Shown: positions 16,973 to 27,084 of the stretch, in pieces
How the letters are laid out: each line of letters begins with the position of its first letter
Position numbering within the stretch: the stretch's first letter is position 1
From: Pseudomonas sp. 10-1B
Lineage (GTDB): Bacteria > Pseudomonadota > Gammaproteobacteria > Pseudomonadales > Pseudomonadaceae
Length of the DNA stretch: 64,000 bases
Assembly (NCBI RefSeq): GCF_000935045.1
Contig: NZ_JYKS01000005.1
Location: 124,001 to 188,000, forward strand
Reading direction: 5' to 3'
The notes under the pieces: model-generated
What the model was told of the DNA's origin: nothing
The model's database searches: none
The model's input: only the letters and a program-made list of their open reading frames with translations
Made by a program: the position numbers and the translations under genes

Positions 16973-17790
16973 TCAACGCTCTTCCAGCGCGCCATCAGCT
17001 GGCGCATGGCTTTCCAGACGTCCGCCTTGCGCTGCGGCTCGTCCATCAACAGTTCAAGGCCCGGCAAGGCCCAGGCGTCGCCCAGGCCTTCGAGCTTCAG
17101 GGTTTGGTAATAGGCTTCGGCGTCGGCATTGGCGGCAAAGCGCAGCGCCGGCAGGCCGACCAGCCACAGGCAGGTACAGGGGGCGTCCTCCAGGCGGGCC
17201 TGGACAAAGCCCTGGACGAAATCGCGCGCGGCCTCCGGGCCCTGGTCCATGTTGCCGCGCACCAGCAGTGGCCAGCGCACCGGCTCGCCGATGATCTGCG
17301 GGGCGTCGGGCAGGCCGGCGGCGCGCAGCATGTCCTTGAGCAGCAGGTAGGACGGGTCGCGGCTCTGGAACGGCTGGCCGGTGGCCAGCTCCACCAGCAG
17401 CAGGCAATTGCCAGCACGCAGCAGTTGCAGCGAGAAGCGCGGTGGCGGCACCGGTGCCGGACGCGCTGGTGCGGCCTGCTCCTCGGCCTCGACGGGCTTG
17501 GCGGCCGGCTTGGGCGCACTGCCCGGGCGCGGGATCTCGATTTTTGGCCGCTCGCCGGAGCGCGCCTGGGGGGTAGCGGGCGCATCGTTGCCAGCCGGTG
17601 CCGGCCTGACCTCGAAATCCAGGTCCTCGACCGGCACCACCGGCAGCAGCAGCTCAGGCCGCGTCGGTGCGGCGAACGGCAGTTCGGCGCGCGGCAGCCA
17701 GTGCACCACTTGCATGGCGGAAAGGTAGGCGCGGCGACGGGGTTCGGTGAGCAAGGGGTGGATATCCGAGGGGTGGAGGCAGTTGGGCAT
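16969..17790 (-). CDS. Probable DNA polymerase III psi subunit (HolD-like)
   Basis: A 273-residue protein started at the ATG at 17790 (MPNCLHPSDIHPLLTEPRRR); codons further upstream lie in an inverted repeat. The N-terminal region has RRRAYLSAMQVVHWLPR, a likely helix matching the idea of a psi peptide that binds the clamp loader. Residues about 75-145 are Pro/Ala-rich and probably disordered. The C-terminal half (about 150-270, LLRAGNCLLLVELATGQPF, GEPVRWPLL) is a compact domain. The assignment rests on its place directly before rimI, as with E. coli holD, and on the known cryptic psi gene next to rimI in P. aeruginosa (PA4679). It is larger than the E. coli protein of about 137 residues. 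Confidence 0.65.
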   Translation of the reverse strand: MPNCLHPSDIHPLLTEPRRRAYLSAMQVVHWLPRAELPFAAPTRPELLLPVVPVEDLDFEVRPAPAGNDAPATPQARSGERPKIEIPRPGSAPKPAAKPVEAEEQAAPARPAPVPPPRFSLQLLRAGNCLLLVELATGQPFQSRDPSYLLLKDMLRAAGLPDAPQIIGEPVRWPLLVRGNMDQGPEAARDFVQGFVQARLEDAPCTCLWLVGLPALRFAANADAEAYYQTLKLEGLGDAWALPGLELLMDEPQRKADVWKAMRQLMARWKSVE

Positions 17791-17826
17791 TCTAACGTGT
17801 ACGCCTTGGTTTTTGCAGCGCCTATC

Positions 17827-18080
17827 AGACCGAGCGCCGCCCGCGCGGCGCATCGCGACGCAAGGCCGCTCCCACATCTGTTTCGGGCCAATTACTCCTG
17901 AGCCCTTGGCGCGCGCACCCTGGGTGTATGACTGGAAATTGTAGAAAAGCAGCAGCGCAACCTTCGATATCGAAGGGGGCAAGCAAGGCGGGCAGCGATG
18001 ACTTCACAGGAGGGACTGGCCCGAAACAGATGTGGGAGCGGCCTTGCGCCGCGATGCGCCGCGCGGGCGGCGCTCGGTCT
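17827..18080. repeat. 64-bp near-perfect inverted repeat pair between psi-like and mks genes
   Basis: Arm 17827-17890 and arm 18017-18080 are inverted copies matching at 63 of 64 positions, separated by 126 bases. They contain a variant REP core (AGCGGCCTTGCG, GATGTGGGAGCGG) plus an extra GC-rich palindrome, CCGCCCGCGCGGCG. The element fills the 423-base divergent gap between the psi-like gene and mksF. The rest of that gap holds the mksF promoter side (-10-like TACAAT at 18176-18181). Confidence 0.9.
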
Positions 18081-18213
18081 CACTGTCACCACAAAAACCA
18101 AGCCATACACCCATGTGACATAAGGTTATCCCCCCATTACAGACCAAGGGGTGAAAACCTCCCCCCCGGATGCAGTACAATCGCCCCTTTTTCTTGGCAA
18201 CGAGTCGCAGCCA

Positions 18214-19503
18214 ATGATCGAACCCAAGCGCGTCCTGCGCGCCCTAGCCGAACACTGGGCCCTGATCGAGCCGCTGTGCGAGCGTTTCGACCAGGGCACC
18301 CTGAGCCTGGTCGAACTGCGCCAGCACGTGGCCCGCCAACAGGTCGAGAGCACCCCGCAGGACATCACCCAGTTGCTCGATGTGTGGATCCGCCTGGATA
18401 TCCTGGTCCCGGTGGCCAAGAGCCCGAACCGTTTCGAGCTCAACGCCCAGATCCACGACTTCCTCGCCTACCTGCGCCGCGAACACCGGCTGGGCCTGTG
18501 CCTGGAGATCGAAGCCTACCTGCGCCACCTGGAGCGCCTGGCCGGGCATATCCAGGATGCCTTCGACAACCGCGACAGCGACGACCTGGCGCGCCAGCTG
18601 CGCCTGCTCGACATGCGTGTGCGCGATGTACTGAAGAAGCTCGACAACGACGAGCAGGCGCTGGTGGCCGTGGCCGAGCGGGCCAAGACCAGCAACCGGC
18701 AGATTCCGCTGCGCCAGCGTTATGCTGAAGTACTGGCCACCTGGGACGAGTACGTCGAGCCGATGATCCAACTGGTCAACGCCGATGGTGCGTTCGAGCA
18801 GGGCGTGCGCAAGGTCGAGACCGTGCTGCTGAAGCTGCTGGGTGAACAGGCACGCCTGGGCCACCTGGTCGACGACGACATGCTGCTGCGCACCCACGCG
18901 CGCATCCTGGAAATGCAGACCAACGCCCAGCTGACCCTGCGCCACGCCCGCGAACTGCTGCTGCCGCTGCGTGAAGAAGCGCGCCGGCACAACGCCGTGA
19001 CCCGTGGCGCCGCGCTGGCCCTGTCGGTGATCCGGCGCAAGGGCATCGATGCCGTGCCGCAAGCGGCCATGCCGATGTTCACCCGCCCGCAAAGCACCTT
19101 CCTCGGCAGCGCCAGCCAGGTCGAGGCCTACGTATACGCCCTGGCCCGCTTCGAGCCCAAGCCGGCGCGCTTCCCCAAGGCCCACAAGACCCAGTCCGGC
19201 GCCCTGCCCCGTGCACCGCGCACGGTCAAGGAAATGGCCGAGCGCTGCGAACAGGCCCTGCCGCTGCCCGACCTGATGGTCTGGCTGCTGGAGCAGGAGC
19301 CCGAAGGCGCCACCGACGAGCTGCTGTACTGGTTCTCGCGCCTGTCGCGGGAAAAGCGCTTCAAGCGCGAACGCCTCGACCGCCGCGAATACACCACCCA
19401 GGAACACCTGGTCAGCCTGCGTTCGTTCGCCCTGACCTCCAGCCGCGAAGACGCCACCAGCGCGCCTACCGAACCCAACGCGAGCCCAGCCCATGCATCT
19501 TGA
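18214..19503 (+). CDS. mksF: Mks condensin kleisin-type subunit (MukF-like, MksF role)
   Basis: A 429-residue protein started at the ATG at 18214 (MIEPKRVLRALAEHW). An earlier in-frame GTG at 18151 would place the probable -10 TACAAT inside the gene, so the later start is preferred. The N-terminal winged-helix part is followed by long helices (about 110-290) and a C-terminal winged-helix (MVWLLEQEPEGATDELLYWF), the expected plan of a kleisin linking SMC heads. It is the first gene of a three-gene operon. It overlaps the next gene by 11 bases. Letter names for Mks/Jet subunits vary between sources; here F means kleisin. Confidence 0.85.
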   Translation: MIEPKRVLRALAEHWALIEPLCERFDQGTLSLVELRQHVARQQVESTPQDITQLLDVWIRLDILVPVAKSPNRFELNAQIHDFLAYLRREHRLGLCLEIEAYLRHLERLAGHIQDAFDNRDSDDLARQLRLLDMRVRDVLKKLDNDEQALVAVAERAKTSNRQIPLRQRYAEVLATWDEYVEPMIQLVNADGAFEQGVRKVETVLLKLLGEQARLGHLVDDDMLLRTHARILEMQTNAQLTLRHARELLLPLREEARRHNAVTRGAALALSVIRRKGIDAVPQAAMPMFTRPQSTFLGSASQVEAYVYALARFEPKPARFPKAHKTQSGALPRAPRTVKEMAERCEQALPLPDLMVWLLEQEPEGATDELLYWFSRLSREKRFKRERLDRREYTTQEHLVSLRSFALTSSREDATSAPTEPNASPAHAS

Positions 19504-20200
19504 TCTTTCCGAACTGTCCCAGCTCGCGCCGATCTTCCGCGAGCTGTTCAAAGGCTTCCACGTCAGCCGCCGCGACCCCGAGCTGTACGCCCAGCTGTCG
19601 AACTTCCAGGACCAGTACCGCACCCTGTTCAAGGCCCTGGGCTTCGAACTGGTATGCGACACCCGTGGTTTCTACTACTTCGTGCCGGACATGGCCGCCG
19701 CGCAGGTCAACAAGACCGCCCAGCGCCTGTCACTGTTCACCTTCATCCTGGTCGAGCACCTGGCCGACCAGGGCCGCGACCCAATGGCCGTGCTCGACGG
19801 CGGCAGCATCGGCCGTGACGAGCTGCCTTCGCTGCTGGACAAGTACCGCGACCTGTTCCTGCAGGCCGAAGTGCAGAGCGTGGACGAGCTGGAAGAAAAG
19901 ATCCTGCGTCGCATGACCCAACTCGGCTTCGCCCATGAAGAAGGCGGCATCTACCGCTTCCTGCCGCCGATGCACCGCTTCCTCGATGTGTGCCTGGCCG
20001 TGCAGCAGGACCGCGACCTGGCGGCCACCCTGCACAGCGACCTGCCACTGCCGACCCCGGTGCTGGTCGAGGAAGAAAGCCCCGAAGAACTCAACCGCAC
20101 CGACGACCCGCTCGACCTCAGCCCCTTCGAGGGCGAGGAAAGCGAAGAGGAAGCCCTGGCCCGGGCCATCCGCGAAGAGCAACAGGAGATTGACTCATGA
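19493..20200 (+). CDS. mksE: Mks condensin MukE-like subunit
   Basis: A 235-residue protein with tandem winged-helix character (FRELFKGFHVSRRDPELYA; LFTFILVEHLADQG; EKILRRMTQLGFAHEEGGIY). The last 45 residues are strongly acidic (LSPFEGEESEEEALARAI). Proteins of this kind bind the kleisin and DNA in MukBEF/MksBEF complexes. The gene overlaps mksF by 11 bases and mksB by 4 (ATGA), which points to coupled translation and a fixed stoichiometry. The pattern E-after-F-before-B is the usual Mks order. Confidence 0.88.
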   Translation: MHLDLSELSQLAPIFRELFKGFHVSRRDPELYAQLSNFQDQYRTLFKALGFELVCDTRGFYYFVPDMAAAQVNKTAQRLSLFTFILVEHLADQGRDPMAVLDGGSIGRDELPSLLDKYRDLFLQAEVQSVDELEEKILRRMTQLGFAHEEGGIYRFLPPMHRFLDVCLAVQQDRDLAATLHSDLPLPTPVLVEEESPEELNRTDDPLDLSPFEGEESEEEALARAIREEQQEIDS

Positions 20201-23028
20201 GCCAGGAACGCTACGGCATCCGCCGCTTCGCACTGCTCAACACCGCCGGCTACAGCCTTGGCCTGTTCCCGCTGGAGCACCCGCTGTCGGTATACGGTGC
20301 CAACAACCTGGGTAAATCGGCGTCGATCAACGCCCTGCAGTTCCCGATCCTGGCGCGCATGTCGGACATGAGCTTCGGCAAGTACAGCCTGGAGCAATCG
20401 CGCCGCTTCTACTTCGCCAGCGACACTTCGTACATTCTCTGCGAACTGAGCCTGCCCCACGGCCCGCACGTGATCGGCGTGGTCGGCCGCGGCCCGGGCG
20501 GCGGTTTCGGCCACCAGTTCTTCGCCTACAAGGGCGAACTGGACCTGGCCCACTACCAGAAAAACGACACCTGCCTGCGCCAGAAAGAGCTGTTCACCAA
20601 CCTCGAACGCTTGGGGATCAAGGCCTACGAGCTGAAGCCGGACGAGCTGCGCCGGCTGCTGGTCGGCGGCCACACGTCGGTGCCGCTGGACCTGACCATG
20701 ATCCCGCTGCGCTCCACCAGCGAGCAAAGCCTGAAAACCTTCCGCGCGCTGTTCATCAACCTGCTGCACATGCGCGAAATCACCGCCGCCAAGCTCAAGC
20801 AGCTGTTCCTCGACGCCTTCGAGCACAGCTTGCGCTCGGGCAGCGTCGACTACATCGCCGCCTGCGAAGAAGCCTTCCGCGACGTGCGCCGCATGGAACA
20901 GGACTACAACGCCCTGGTCGCCGCCGGCCCGCTGGTCGAGGCCCTGGCTGGTGGCGTGGCCCAGCGCGACATTCTGCGCGGCAAGCTGCACCGCATTTCG
21001 CCGGTGCTCGACACCCTGCTGGGCACCTGGCAGGAATACGCCATGGCACGCAAGGAAGAGCTGGTCATCCAGGCCGAGCACTACCGTGGCGAGCAGGACC
21101 GCCTGCAGAACGACCAGCGCGGCGGCACCCAGGAGCTGATGCGCCTGGAGCGTGAAATCACCGGCATCCAGCGCTGGCTGGGCGAGCTGTCGGTGCTCAA
21201 GCACCGCTTCGCCCTGGTCGATGACGTCAAGGTCCTGGAGCAGCAACTGCTGGCGGCCAAGGACGCCCACGACGAACTGGCCGGCGCCCTGGCCCAGTCG
21301 CGGCAGTTCAGTGCCGAAGACCTCGACGAGCGCGTGCGCGACCTGGAAAAACGCCTGAAGCAGGTCAAGCAACAGCTCGACCACGCCGACAATAACAGCT
21401 ACGCCCGCCTGCGCGAGGAATTCTCCCAACAGGACGTCGACCGCCTGATGCGCCTGTTCAACGGCGCGCTGTTCAGCCTGCCGCTGGGCGACCGTGGCAT
21501 CGAGCTGGACGACAGCGACCTGTGGGTAAAATCGCTGGAAGCGGTGCTCGACGGCTTCAAGGGCGAACGCTTCGAAGCCCCGGGCCTGTCCATCGACCTG
21601 TCGCACATCGACCCGCCAGCGCTGCAAGCCTTGGCCGACCGTGCGGCCCTGCGCGACCAGAAAGAGCGCCTGGAAAAAGAGCTGAAACAGCTCAAGACCC
21701 AGCAGGCCGTGGCCGCCGACCGCTCCGCCTCCAAGGCGCAGACCGAAACCCTGTACCAGGAAGTGCTGGACGCGCAGAAGGCGCTGGAAGACTTCCGCCG
21801 CAGCGAAACCCTGGCCGCCGAAGAGCCCGAGAAGCTGGAACAGCTGTCACAGCTGGAAGCTGCCCAGGACGAACTGAAGCGCTCCAGCGACGCCTTCACC
21901 GAACGCGTCCAGCAACTGTCGGCCAAGCTGCAGCTGGTCGGCCGCCAGATCGGTGACCTCGAGGCCAAGCAACGCACCCTGGAAGACGCCCTGCGCCGTC
22001 GCCAGCTGCTGCCGGCCGACCTGCCCTACGGCACGCCGTACATGGAAGCCATCGACGACTCGATGGACAACCTGCTGCCGCTGCTCAACGACTACCAGGA
22101 CAGCTGGCAGAGCCTGCAACGGGTGGATAACCAGATCGAGGCGCTGTATGCCCAGGTGCGCCTGAAAGGCGTGGCCAAGTTCGACAGCGAAGACGACATG
22201 GAACGCCGCCTGCAACTGCTGGTGAACGCCTACGCGCACCGCACCGACGAGGCCCTGACCCTGGCCAAGGCCCGCCGCGCCGCGGTCACCGACATCGCCC
22301 GGACCCTGCGCAACATCCGCAGCGACTACGACAGCCTCGAGCACCAGCTGGCCCTGTTCAACCGCGAGATCAACAAGCGCCAGGTGTCCAACCTGGAAAG
22401 CTTCCGCGTGGTACTGGCGCCGAACAAGGAAGCACTCAAGCACATCGACCAGATCATCCACAGCGCCGGCCAGTACGAAGAAGGCGAAACCCTGTCGGTG
22501 TTCGACCTGACCCAGAGCGCCGAGCAGGACAACAAGAACGAAGAGGCCAAGGAATACCTGGCACGGCTGGTGGCGGCCAACCACAACCAGCTGGGCCTGA
22601 AGGACCTGTTCGAGCTGGCGTTCGAGATCACCAAGGTCAACGGCCAGCCGGTGATCCACGCCGACATCGACGGCGCCGCATCCAACGGCACCACCATGAC
22701 CATCAAGGCGCTGACCAACATGTACCTGTTGCTGCACCTGATGGACCGTGACCTGGCCGGGCGCATCCGCCTGCCGTACTACCTGGACGAAGCGGCGGAC
22801 ATCGACGAACGCAACCAGGCGGCACTGCTGGAGACCAGCCTGCAGTTGGGCTTCGTGCCGATTCTGGCGAGTGTGAAGCCGCAGGTATCGGCGCGCGTGG
22901 CAATCGACCTGGAAGGTGGCAGCGGGCCGAATGGCATCTACATCGACGAGGCGGACTGGAAGTTCATCAGCCGTCGCGATGAGGTGAAGGCGGTTGTGCG
23001 TGAGGATCAGGCCGAAGAGTTGGCCTGA
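20197..23028 (+). CDS. mksB: Mks condensin SMC-type ATPase
   Basis: A 943-residue SMC-like ATPase, much shorter than E. coli MukB (about 1,490). The N-terminal head has the Walker A loop GANNLGKS at residues 34-41, a form with Asn-Asn-Leu rather than the standard loop that is typical for MukB/MksB-like heads. Two long coiled-coil regions (about 290-420 and 480-760, rich in Glu, Leu, Lys and Gln) flank a hinge. The C-terminal head carries YYLDEAADIDERNQ, the Walker B/D-loop region. It should compact and segregate the chromosome together with MksE and MksF. No MksG/JetD nuclease gene follows, unlike plasmid-defence Wadjet operons. Confidence 0.9.
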   Translation: MSQERYGIRRFALLNTAGYSLGLFPLEHPLSVYGANNLGKSASINALQFPILARMSDMSFGKYSLEQSRRFYFASDTSYILCELSLPHGPHVIGVVGRGPGGGFGHQFFAYKGELDLAHYQKNDTCLRQKELFTNLERLGIKAYELKPDELRRLLVGGHTSVPLDLTMIPLRSTSEQSLKTFRALFINLLHMREITAAKLKQLFLDAFEHSLRSGSVDYIAACEEAFRDVRRMEQDYNALVAAGPLVEALAGGVAQRDILRGKLHRISPVLDTLLGTWQEYAMARKEELVIQAEHYRGEQDRLQNDQRGGTQELMRLEREITGIQRWLGELSVLKHRFALVDDVKVLEQQLLAAKDAHDELAGALAQSRQFSAEDLDERVRDLEKRLKQVKQQLDHADNNSYARLREEFSQQDVDRLMRLFNGALFSLPLGDRGIELDDSDLWVKSLEAVLDGFKGERFEAPGLSIDLSHIDPPALQALADRAALRDQKERLEKELKQLKTQQAVAADRSASKAQTETLYQEVLDAQKALEDFRRSETLAAEEPEKLEQLSQLEAAQDELKRSSDAFTERVQQLSAKLQLVGRQIGDLEAKQRTLEDALRRRQLLPADLPYGTPYMEAIDDSMDNLLPLLNDYQDSWQSLQRVDNQIEALYAQVRLKGVAKFDSEDDMERRLQLLVNAYAHRTDEALTLAKARRAAVTDIARTLRNIRSDYDSLEHQLALFNREINKRQVSNLESFRVVLAPNKEALKHIDQIIHSAGQYEEGETLSVFDLTQSAEQDNKNEEAKEYLARLVAANHNQLGLKDLFELAFEITKVNGQPVIHADIDGAASNGTTMTIKALTNMYLLLHLMDRDLAGRIRLPYYLDEAADIDERNQAALLETSLQLGFVPILASVKPQVSARVAIDLEGGSGPNGIYIDEADWKFISRRDEVKAVVREDQAEELA

Positions 23029-23034
23029 GGCAGT

Positions 23035-23120
23035 TGGGGCCGCTTTGCGGCCCATTCGCGGGTAAACCCGCTCCTACAAGGTTACGCAGTCCCCTGTAGG
23101 AGCGGGTTTACCCGCGAATG
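23035..23120. repeat. REP pair (inverted)
   Basis: Facing units of the CATTCGCGGGTAAACCCGC class just after the mksB stop, between convergent mksB and creA genes. A short GGGGCCGC/GCGGCCC hairpin precedes the pair and may help end mks transcription. Confidence 0.88.
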
Positions 23121-23154
23121 GAGGCCAAAGGCCTCCCAGCAAGCTACCGGGCTA

Positions 23155-23610
23155 TCAGTGAGCCCAAGGCAGGATCGGAATCGCCGTCACCGCATTCTGC
23201 GGGCTGCCTTCGATCATGCGGTCGCTGTACACCAGGTACACCAGCGTATTGCGCTTCTTGTCGAGAAAGCGCACCACCTGCATGGTCTTGAACACCAGCG
23301 AGGTACGTTCCTTGAACACTTCCTCGCCATCCTTGAGCTCACCCTTGAAGTTGATCGGCCCGACCTGACGGCAGGCAATCGATGCCTCCGCCCGGTCCTC
23401 CGCCAGCCCTAACCCACCCTTCACACCGCCAGTCTTGGCCCGCGACAGGTAGCAGGTCACGCCCTCCACCTTGGGGTCGTCGAACGCCTCGACCACAATG
23501 CGATCGTTCGGCCCGACGAACTTGAACACGGTGGACACCTGGCCGATTTCCTCGGCCCCAGCCAGCATCGGCAAGGCCAGTGCCAGCACGGCAATCATCC
23601 TTTTCAGCAC
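23155..23610 (-). CDS. creA: CreA family periplasmic protein
   Basis: A 151-residue protein if the GTG at 23610 is used; it has a GAGGG-like site in front, while the ATG at 23598 is too close to any ribosome site. The first 22 residues form a signal peptide ([15 protein letters not shown]). The mature part has [21 protein letters not shown] and the two-cysteine segment [19 protein letters not shown], with a second Cys in IACRQVGP; both are conserved in CreA. The role of CreA is not established. The gene is the last of the leftward obgE-proB group, 10 bases after proB. Confidence 0.85.
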   Translation of the reverse strand: MLKRMIAVLALALPMLAGAEEIGQVSTVFKFVGPNDRIVVEAFDDPKVEGVTCYLSRAKTGGVKGGLGLAEDRAEASIACRQVGPINFKGELKDGEEVFKERTSLVFKTMQVVRFLDKKRNTLVYLVYSDRMIEGSPQNAVTAIPILPWAH

Positions 23611-23620
23611 GTGGCCGCCC

Positions 23621-24739
23621 TCAAACCAGAACCAGGTTGTCGCGGTGGACCAATTCCGGCTCCGCGATGTAGCCCAGGATGCTTTCGATGGCATCCGACG
23701 GCTGGCCAATGATCTTCTGCGCTTCCAGGGCGCTGTAGTTGGCCAGGCCGCGGGCCACTTCAACACCGTCCGGGCCGACGCACACCACCATCTCGCCACG
23801 GCGGAAGCTGCCCTGCACGGTCTTCACGCCGACCGGCAGCAGGCTCTTGTTGGCCTGGCGCAGGGCCTGCACGGCACCGGCGTCCAGCACCAGGGTGCCA
23901 CGGGTTTGCAGGTGGCCGGCCAGCCACTGCTTGCGCGCGGCGAGCATGCCGCGCTCGGGCGACAGCAAGGTACCCAGGCGCTCGCCGGCCTTGAGGCGGT
24001 CCAGCACGCGTTCGATGCGGCCACCGATGATGATGGTATGGGCGCCAGAACGGGCCGCCAGGCGCGCGGCGCGCAGCTTGGTCTGCATGCCGCCACGGCC
24101 CAGGGCACCACCGGTACCGCCGGCCACGGCGTCCAGTGCCGGGTCGTCGGCACGGGCCTCGTAGATCAGCTGGGCTTCGGGGTTGTTGCGCGGGTCGGCG
24201 TCGAACATACCATCGCGGTCGGTGAGGATCACCAGCAGGTCGGCCTCGACCAGGTTGGCCACCAGTGCCGCCAGGGTGTCGTTGTCGCCGAAGCGGATCT
24301 CGTCGGTGACCACGGTGTCGTTTTCGTTGATCACGGGCACCACACCCAGGTCGACCAGCGTGCGCAGGGTGCTGCGGGCGTTCAGGTAGCGCTTGCGGTC
24401 GGACAGGTCGTCATGGGTCAGCAGGATCTGCGCGGTGTGCTTGCCGTGCTCGCCGAAGCTCGACTCCCAGGCCTGCACCAGGCGCATCTGGCCGAGCGAG
24501 GCAGCAGCCTGCAGCTCGTTCATCGCGCTCGGTCGCGAAGTCCAGCCCAGTTGGCTCATGCCGGCAGCCACGGCCCCGGAGGAGACCAGTACCAACTCCA
24601 CGCCCGCCTCACGCAGCGCGACCATCTGCTCGACCCAAACGGCCATGGCACCGCGGTCGAGGCCCTTGCCATCGGCGGTCAGCAGAGCACTGCCAATCTT
24701 CACGACCCAGCGCTTGGCGCCCGTCACCTTGCTTCGCAT
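23621..24739 (-). CDS. proB: Glutamate 5-kinase
   Basis: A 372-residue enzyme catalysing the first step of proline synthesis, glutamate to glutamyl-5-phosphate. The amino acid kinase domain (1-255) has [11 protein letters not shown], the glutamate-site [10 protein letters not shown] and [19 protein letters not shown]. The C-terminal PUA domain (about 275-365) begins near [13 protein letters not shown]. Length and domains are standard. It follows obgE with 75 bases between, containing a terminator-like hairpin. Proline feedback on the kinase domain is known for the family. Confidence 0.97.
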   Translation of the reverse strand: MRSKVTGAKRWVVKIGSALLTADGKGLDRGAMAVWVEQMVALREAGVELVLVSSGAVAAGMSQLGWTSRPSAMNELQAAASLGQMRLVQAWESSFGEHGKHTAQILLTHDDLSDRKRYLNARSTLRTLVDLGVVPVINENDTVVTDEIRFGDNDTLAALVANLVEADLLVILTDRDGMFDADPRNNPEAQLIYEARADDPALDAVAGGTGGALGRGGMQTKLRAARLAARSGAHTIIIGGRIERVLDRLKAGERLGTLLSPERGMLAARKQWLAGHLQTRGTLVLDAGAVQALRQANKSLLPVGVKTVQGSFRRGEMVVCVGPDGVEVARGLANYSALEAQKIIGQPSDAIESILGYIAEPELVHRDNLVLV

Positions 24740-24771
24740 CTTCTTCCAACCTATGTCGATCTGTAGATACC

Positions 24772-24798
24772 AAAACGCCGCTCCAGAGAGCGGCGTTT
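24772..24798 (-). terminator. Intrinsic terminator between obgE and proB
   Basis: Ten-base perfect stem AACGCCGCTC / GAGCGGCGTT with a four-base loop. Read leftwards it is followed by TTTTGG. It lies 17 bases after the obgE stop and may cause partial termination before proB. Confidence 0.75.
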
Positions 24799-24814
24799 AG
24801 TGTACTGCAACCGG

Positions 24815-26041
<1,227 letters not shown>

Positions 26042-26087
26042 TCAAAACCGCCTCTCGTCTTCCGACGAGCTGAATACTGATAAACCT

Positions 26088-26175
26088 GAGGCTCTTGCAA
26101 AAATGAGCGCGGCGGCCCCGTACGACCGTAGAAACCCACGCCGGCAGCCCATACAAACAGCTTTGCAAGAGGCTC
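26088..26175. repeat. Inverted 14-base repeat in the rpmA-obgE gap
   Basis: GAGGCTCTTGCAAA (26088-26101) and TTTGCAAGAGGCTC (26162-26175) are inverted copies with one mismatch, 60 bases apart. The enclosed 60 bases show no gene. It lies in the obgE leader, so it could be a leader structure or the remnant of a small mobile element. Confidence 0.5.
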
Positions 26176-26185
26176 ACCACAAACG

Positions 26186-26212
26186 AAAAAGCCCCGTCGC
26201 ATGACGGGGCTT
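26186..26212 (-). terminator. Intrinsic terminator after rpmA
   Basis: Stem AAGCCCCGTC / GACGGGGCTT with an ATGC loop, followed (leftwards) by TTTCG. It lies 18 bases after the rpmA stop, so obgE probably has its own promoter as well as read-through. Confidence 0.88.
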
Positions 26213-26229
26213 CTGGAGCGACGTCGCGA

Positions 26230-26487
26230 TTAAGCTGCGACGATGCTCACGTAACGGCGCATGAACTCGCCTTTCTTCTCGAACTTGATCACGCCTTCGA
26301 TCTTGGCGAACAGGGTGTGATCCTTGCCCATGCCAACACCGTAGCCAGCGTGGAATTCGGTGCCGCGCTGACGGACGATGATGTTGCCTGGCTTGATAAC
26401 CTGGCCGCCATACATCTTCACGCCAAGGCGTTTCGATTCTGAGTCGCGACCGTTACGAGTACTACCACCAGCCTTCTTGTGAGCCAT
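26230..26487 (-). CDS. rpmA: 50S ribosomal protein L27
   Basis: An 85-residue L27 with the standard start [19 protein letters not shown] and the [15 protein letters not shown] core. The protein sits at the peptidyl transferase centre, its N-terminus reaching the P site. It follows rplU with 38 bases between and is ended by a strong intrinsic terminator. Length and sequence are fully typical. Confidence 0.98.
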
Positions 26488-26525
26488 GGTTCAATTCTCC
26501 AAATAAATTCAGGGGATCTAGGGGA

Positions 26526-26840
26526 TTAAGCCTGGATGCCGGTGATTTTGATCTCGGTGAACCACTGGCGGTGGCCCATACGCTTCATGTGGTGCTTACG
26601 ACGACGGAACTTGATGATGCGAACCTTGTCGTGGCGGCCTTGCGAAACGACTTCGGCCACTACTTTAGCGCCAGCAACGACTGGAGCACCGATGGTGACT
26701 TCTTCACCGTTGGCGACCAGCAGGACGCGATCGAAGGTCACGGATTCGCCAGTGGCGACTTCCAGTTTTTCGATCTTGAGGAATTCACCTTCAGCGACTT
26801 TGTACTGCTTGCCGCCGGTAACGATTACTGCGTAAGACAT
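26526..26840 (-). CDS. rplU: 50S ribosomal protein L21
   Basis: A 104-residue L21. The ATG at 26840 ([19 protein letters not shown]) is preceded by a GGAGA site and gives the usual length; the open frame beyond it overlaps the promoter. The C-terminal [17 protein letters not shown] stretch binds 23S rRNA. First gene of the rplU-rpmA unit, with its promoter at 26971-26999, divergent from ispB. Confidence 0.98.
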   Translation of the reverse strand: MSYAVIVTGGKQYKVAEGEFLKIEKLEVATGESVTFDRVLLVANGEEVTIGAPVVAGAKVVAEVVSQGRHDKVRIIKFRRRKHHMKRMGHRQWFTEIKITGIQA

Positions 26841-26970
26841 GGTATTTCTCCGATAATCCTGCTCACCCAGCGCTTTATATGATGAGTATTGGCTGGCATG
26901 GCTGCACAGGGCTGGAACGGCCCGGTGCAATTGCGTAAGGCAGGTGCTGCCCAGGAAGTTAGGGTGCGCG

Positions 26971-26999
26971 ATTGTACGCAACCCCGGTTTTGCTTGCAA
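26971..26999 (-). promoter_or_regulatory. rplU promoter
   Basis: Read leftwards: -35 TTGCAA (26994-26999) and -10 TACAAT (26971-26976) with a 17-base spacer, about 130 bases upstream of the rplU start. The long leader could carry autoregulatory structure, but none was recognised. Confidence 0.65.
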
Positions 27000-27029
27000 G
27001 TACCGCCCCCGGCCAGCCGGCACCGCGCC

Positions 27030-27058
27030 TTGACACACCGGGACCCGCGACCTAGCAT
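27030..27058 (+). promoter_or_regulatory. ispB promoter
   Basis: -35 TTGACA (27030-27035) and -10 TAGCAT (27053-27058), 17 bases apart, 26 bases upstream of the ispB start codon. It is arranged back to back with the rplU promoter. Confidence 0.7.
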
Positions 27059-27084
27059 GCCGCGCAACCTCACTGGAGCAGCCG

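Noticed and set aside
19951..23055. Long leftward frames over mksE and mksB
   Set aside because: They are antisense to the conserved condensin genes and rich in Gln/Val/Leu as expected for shadow frames.
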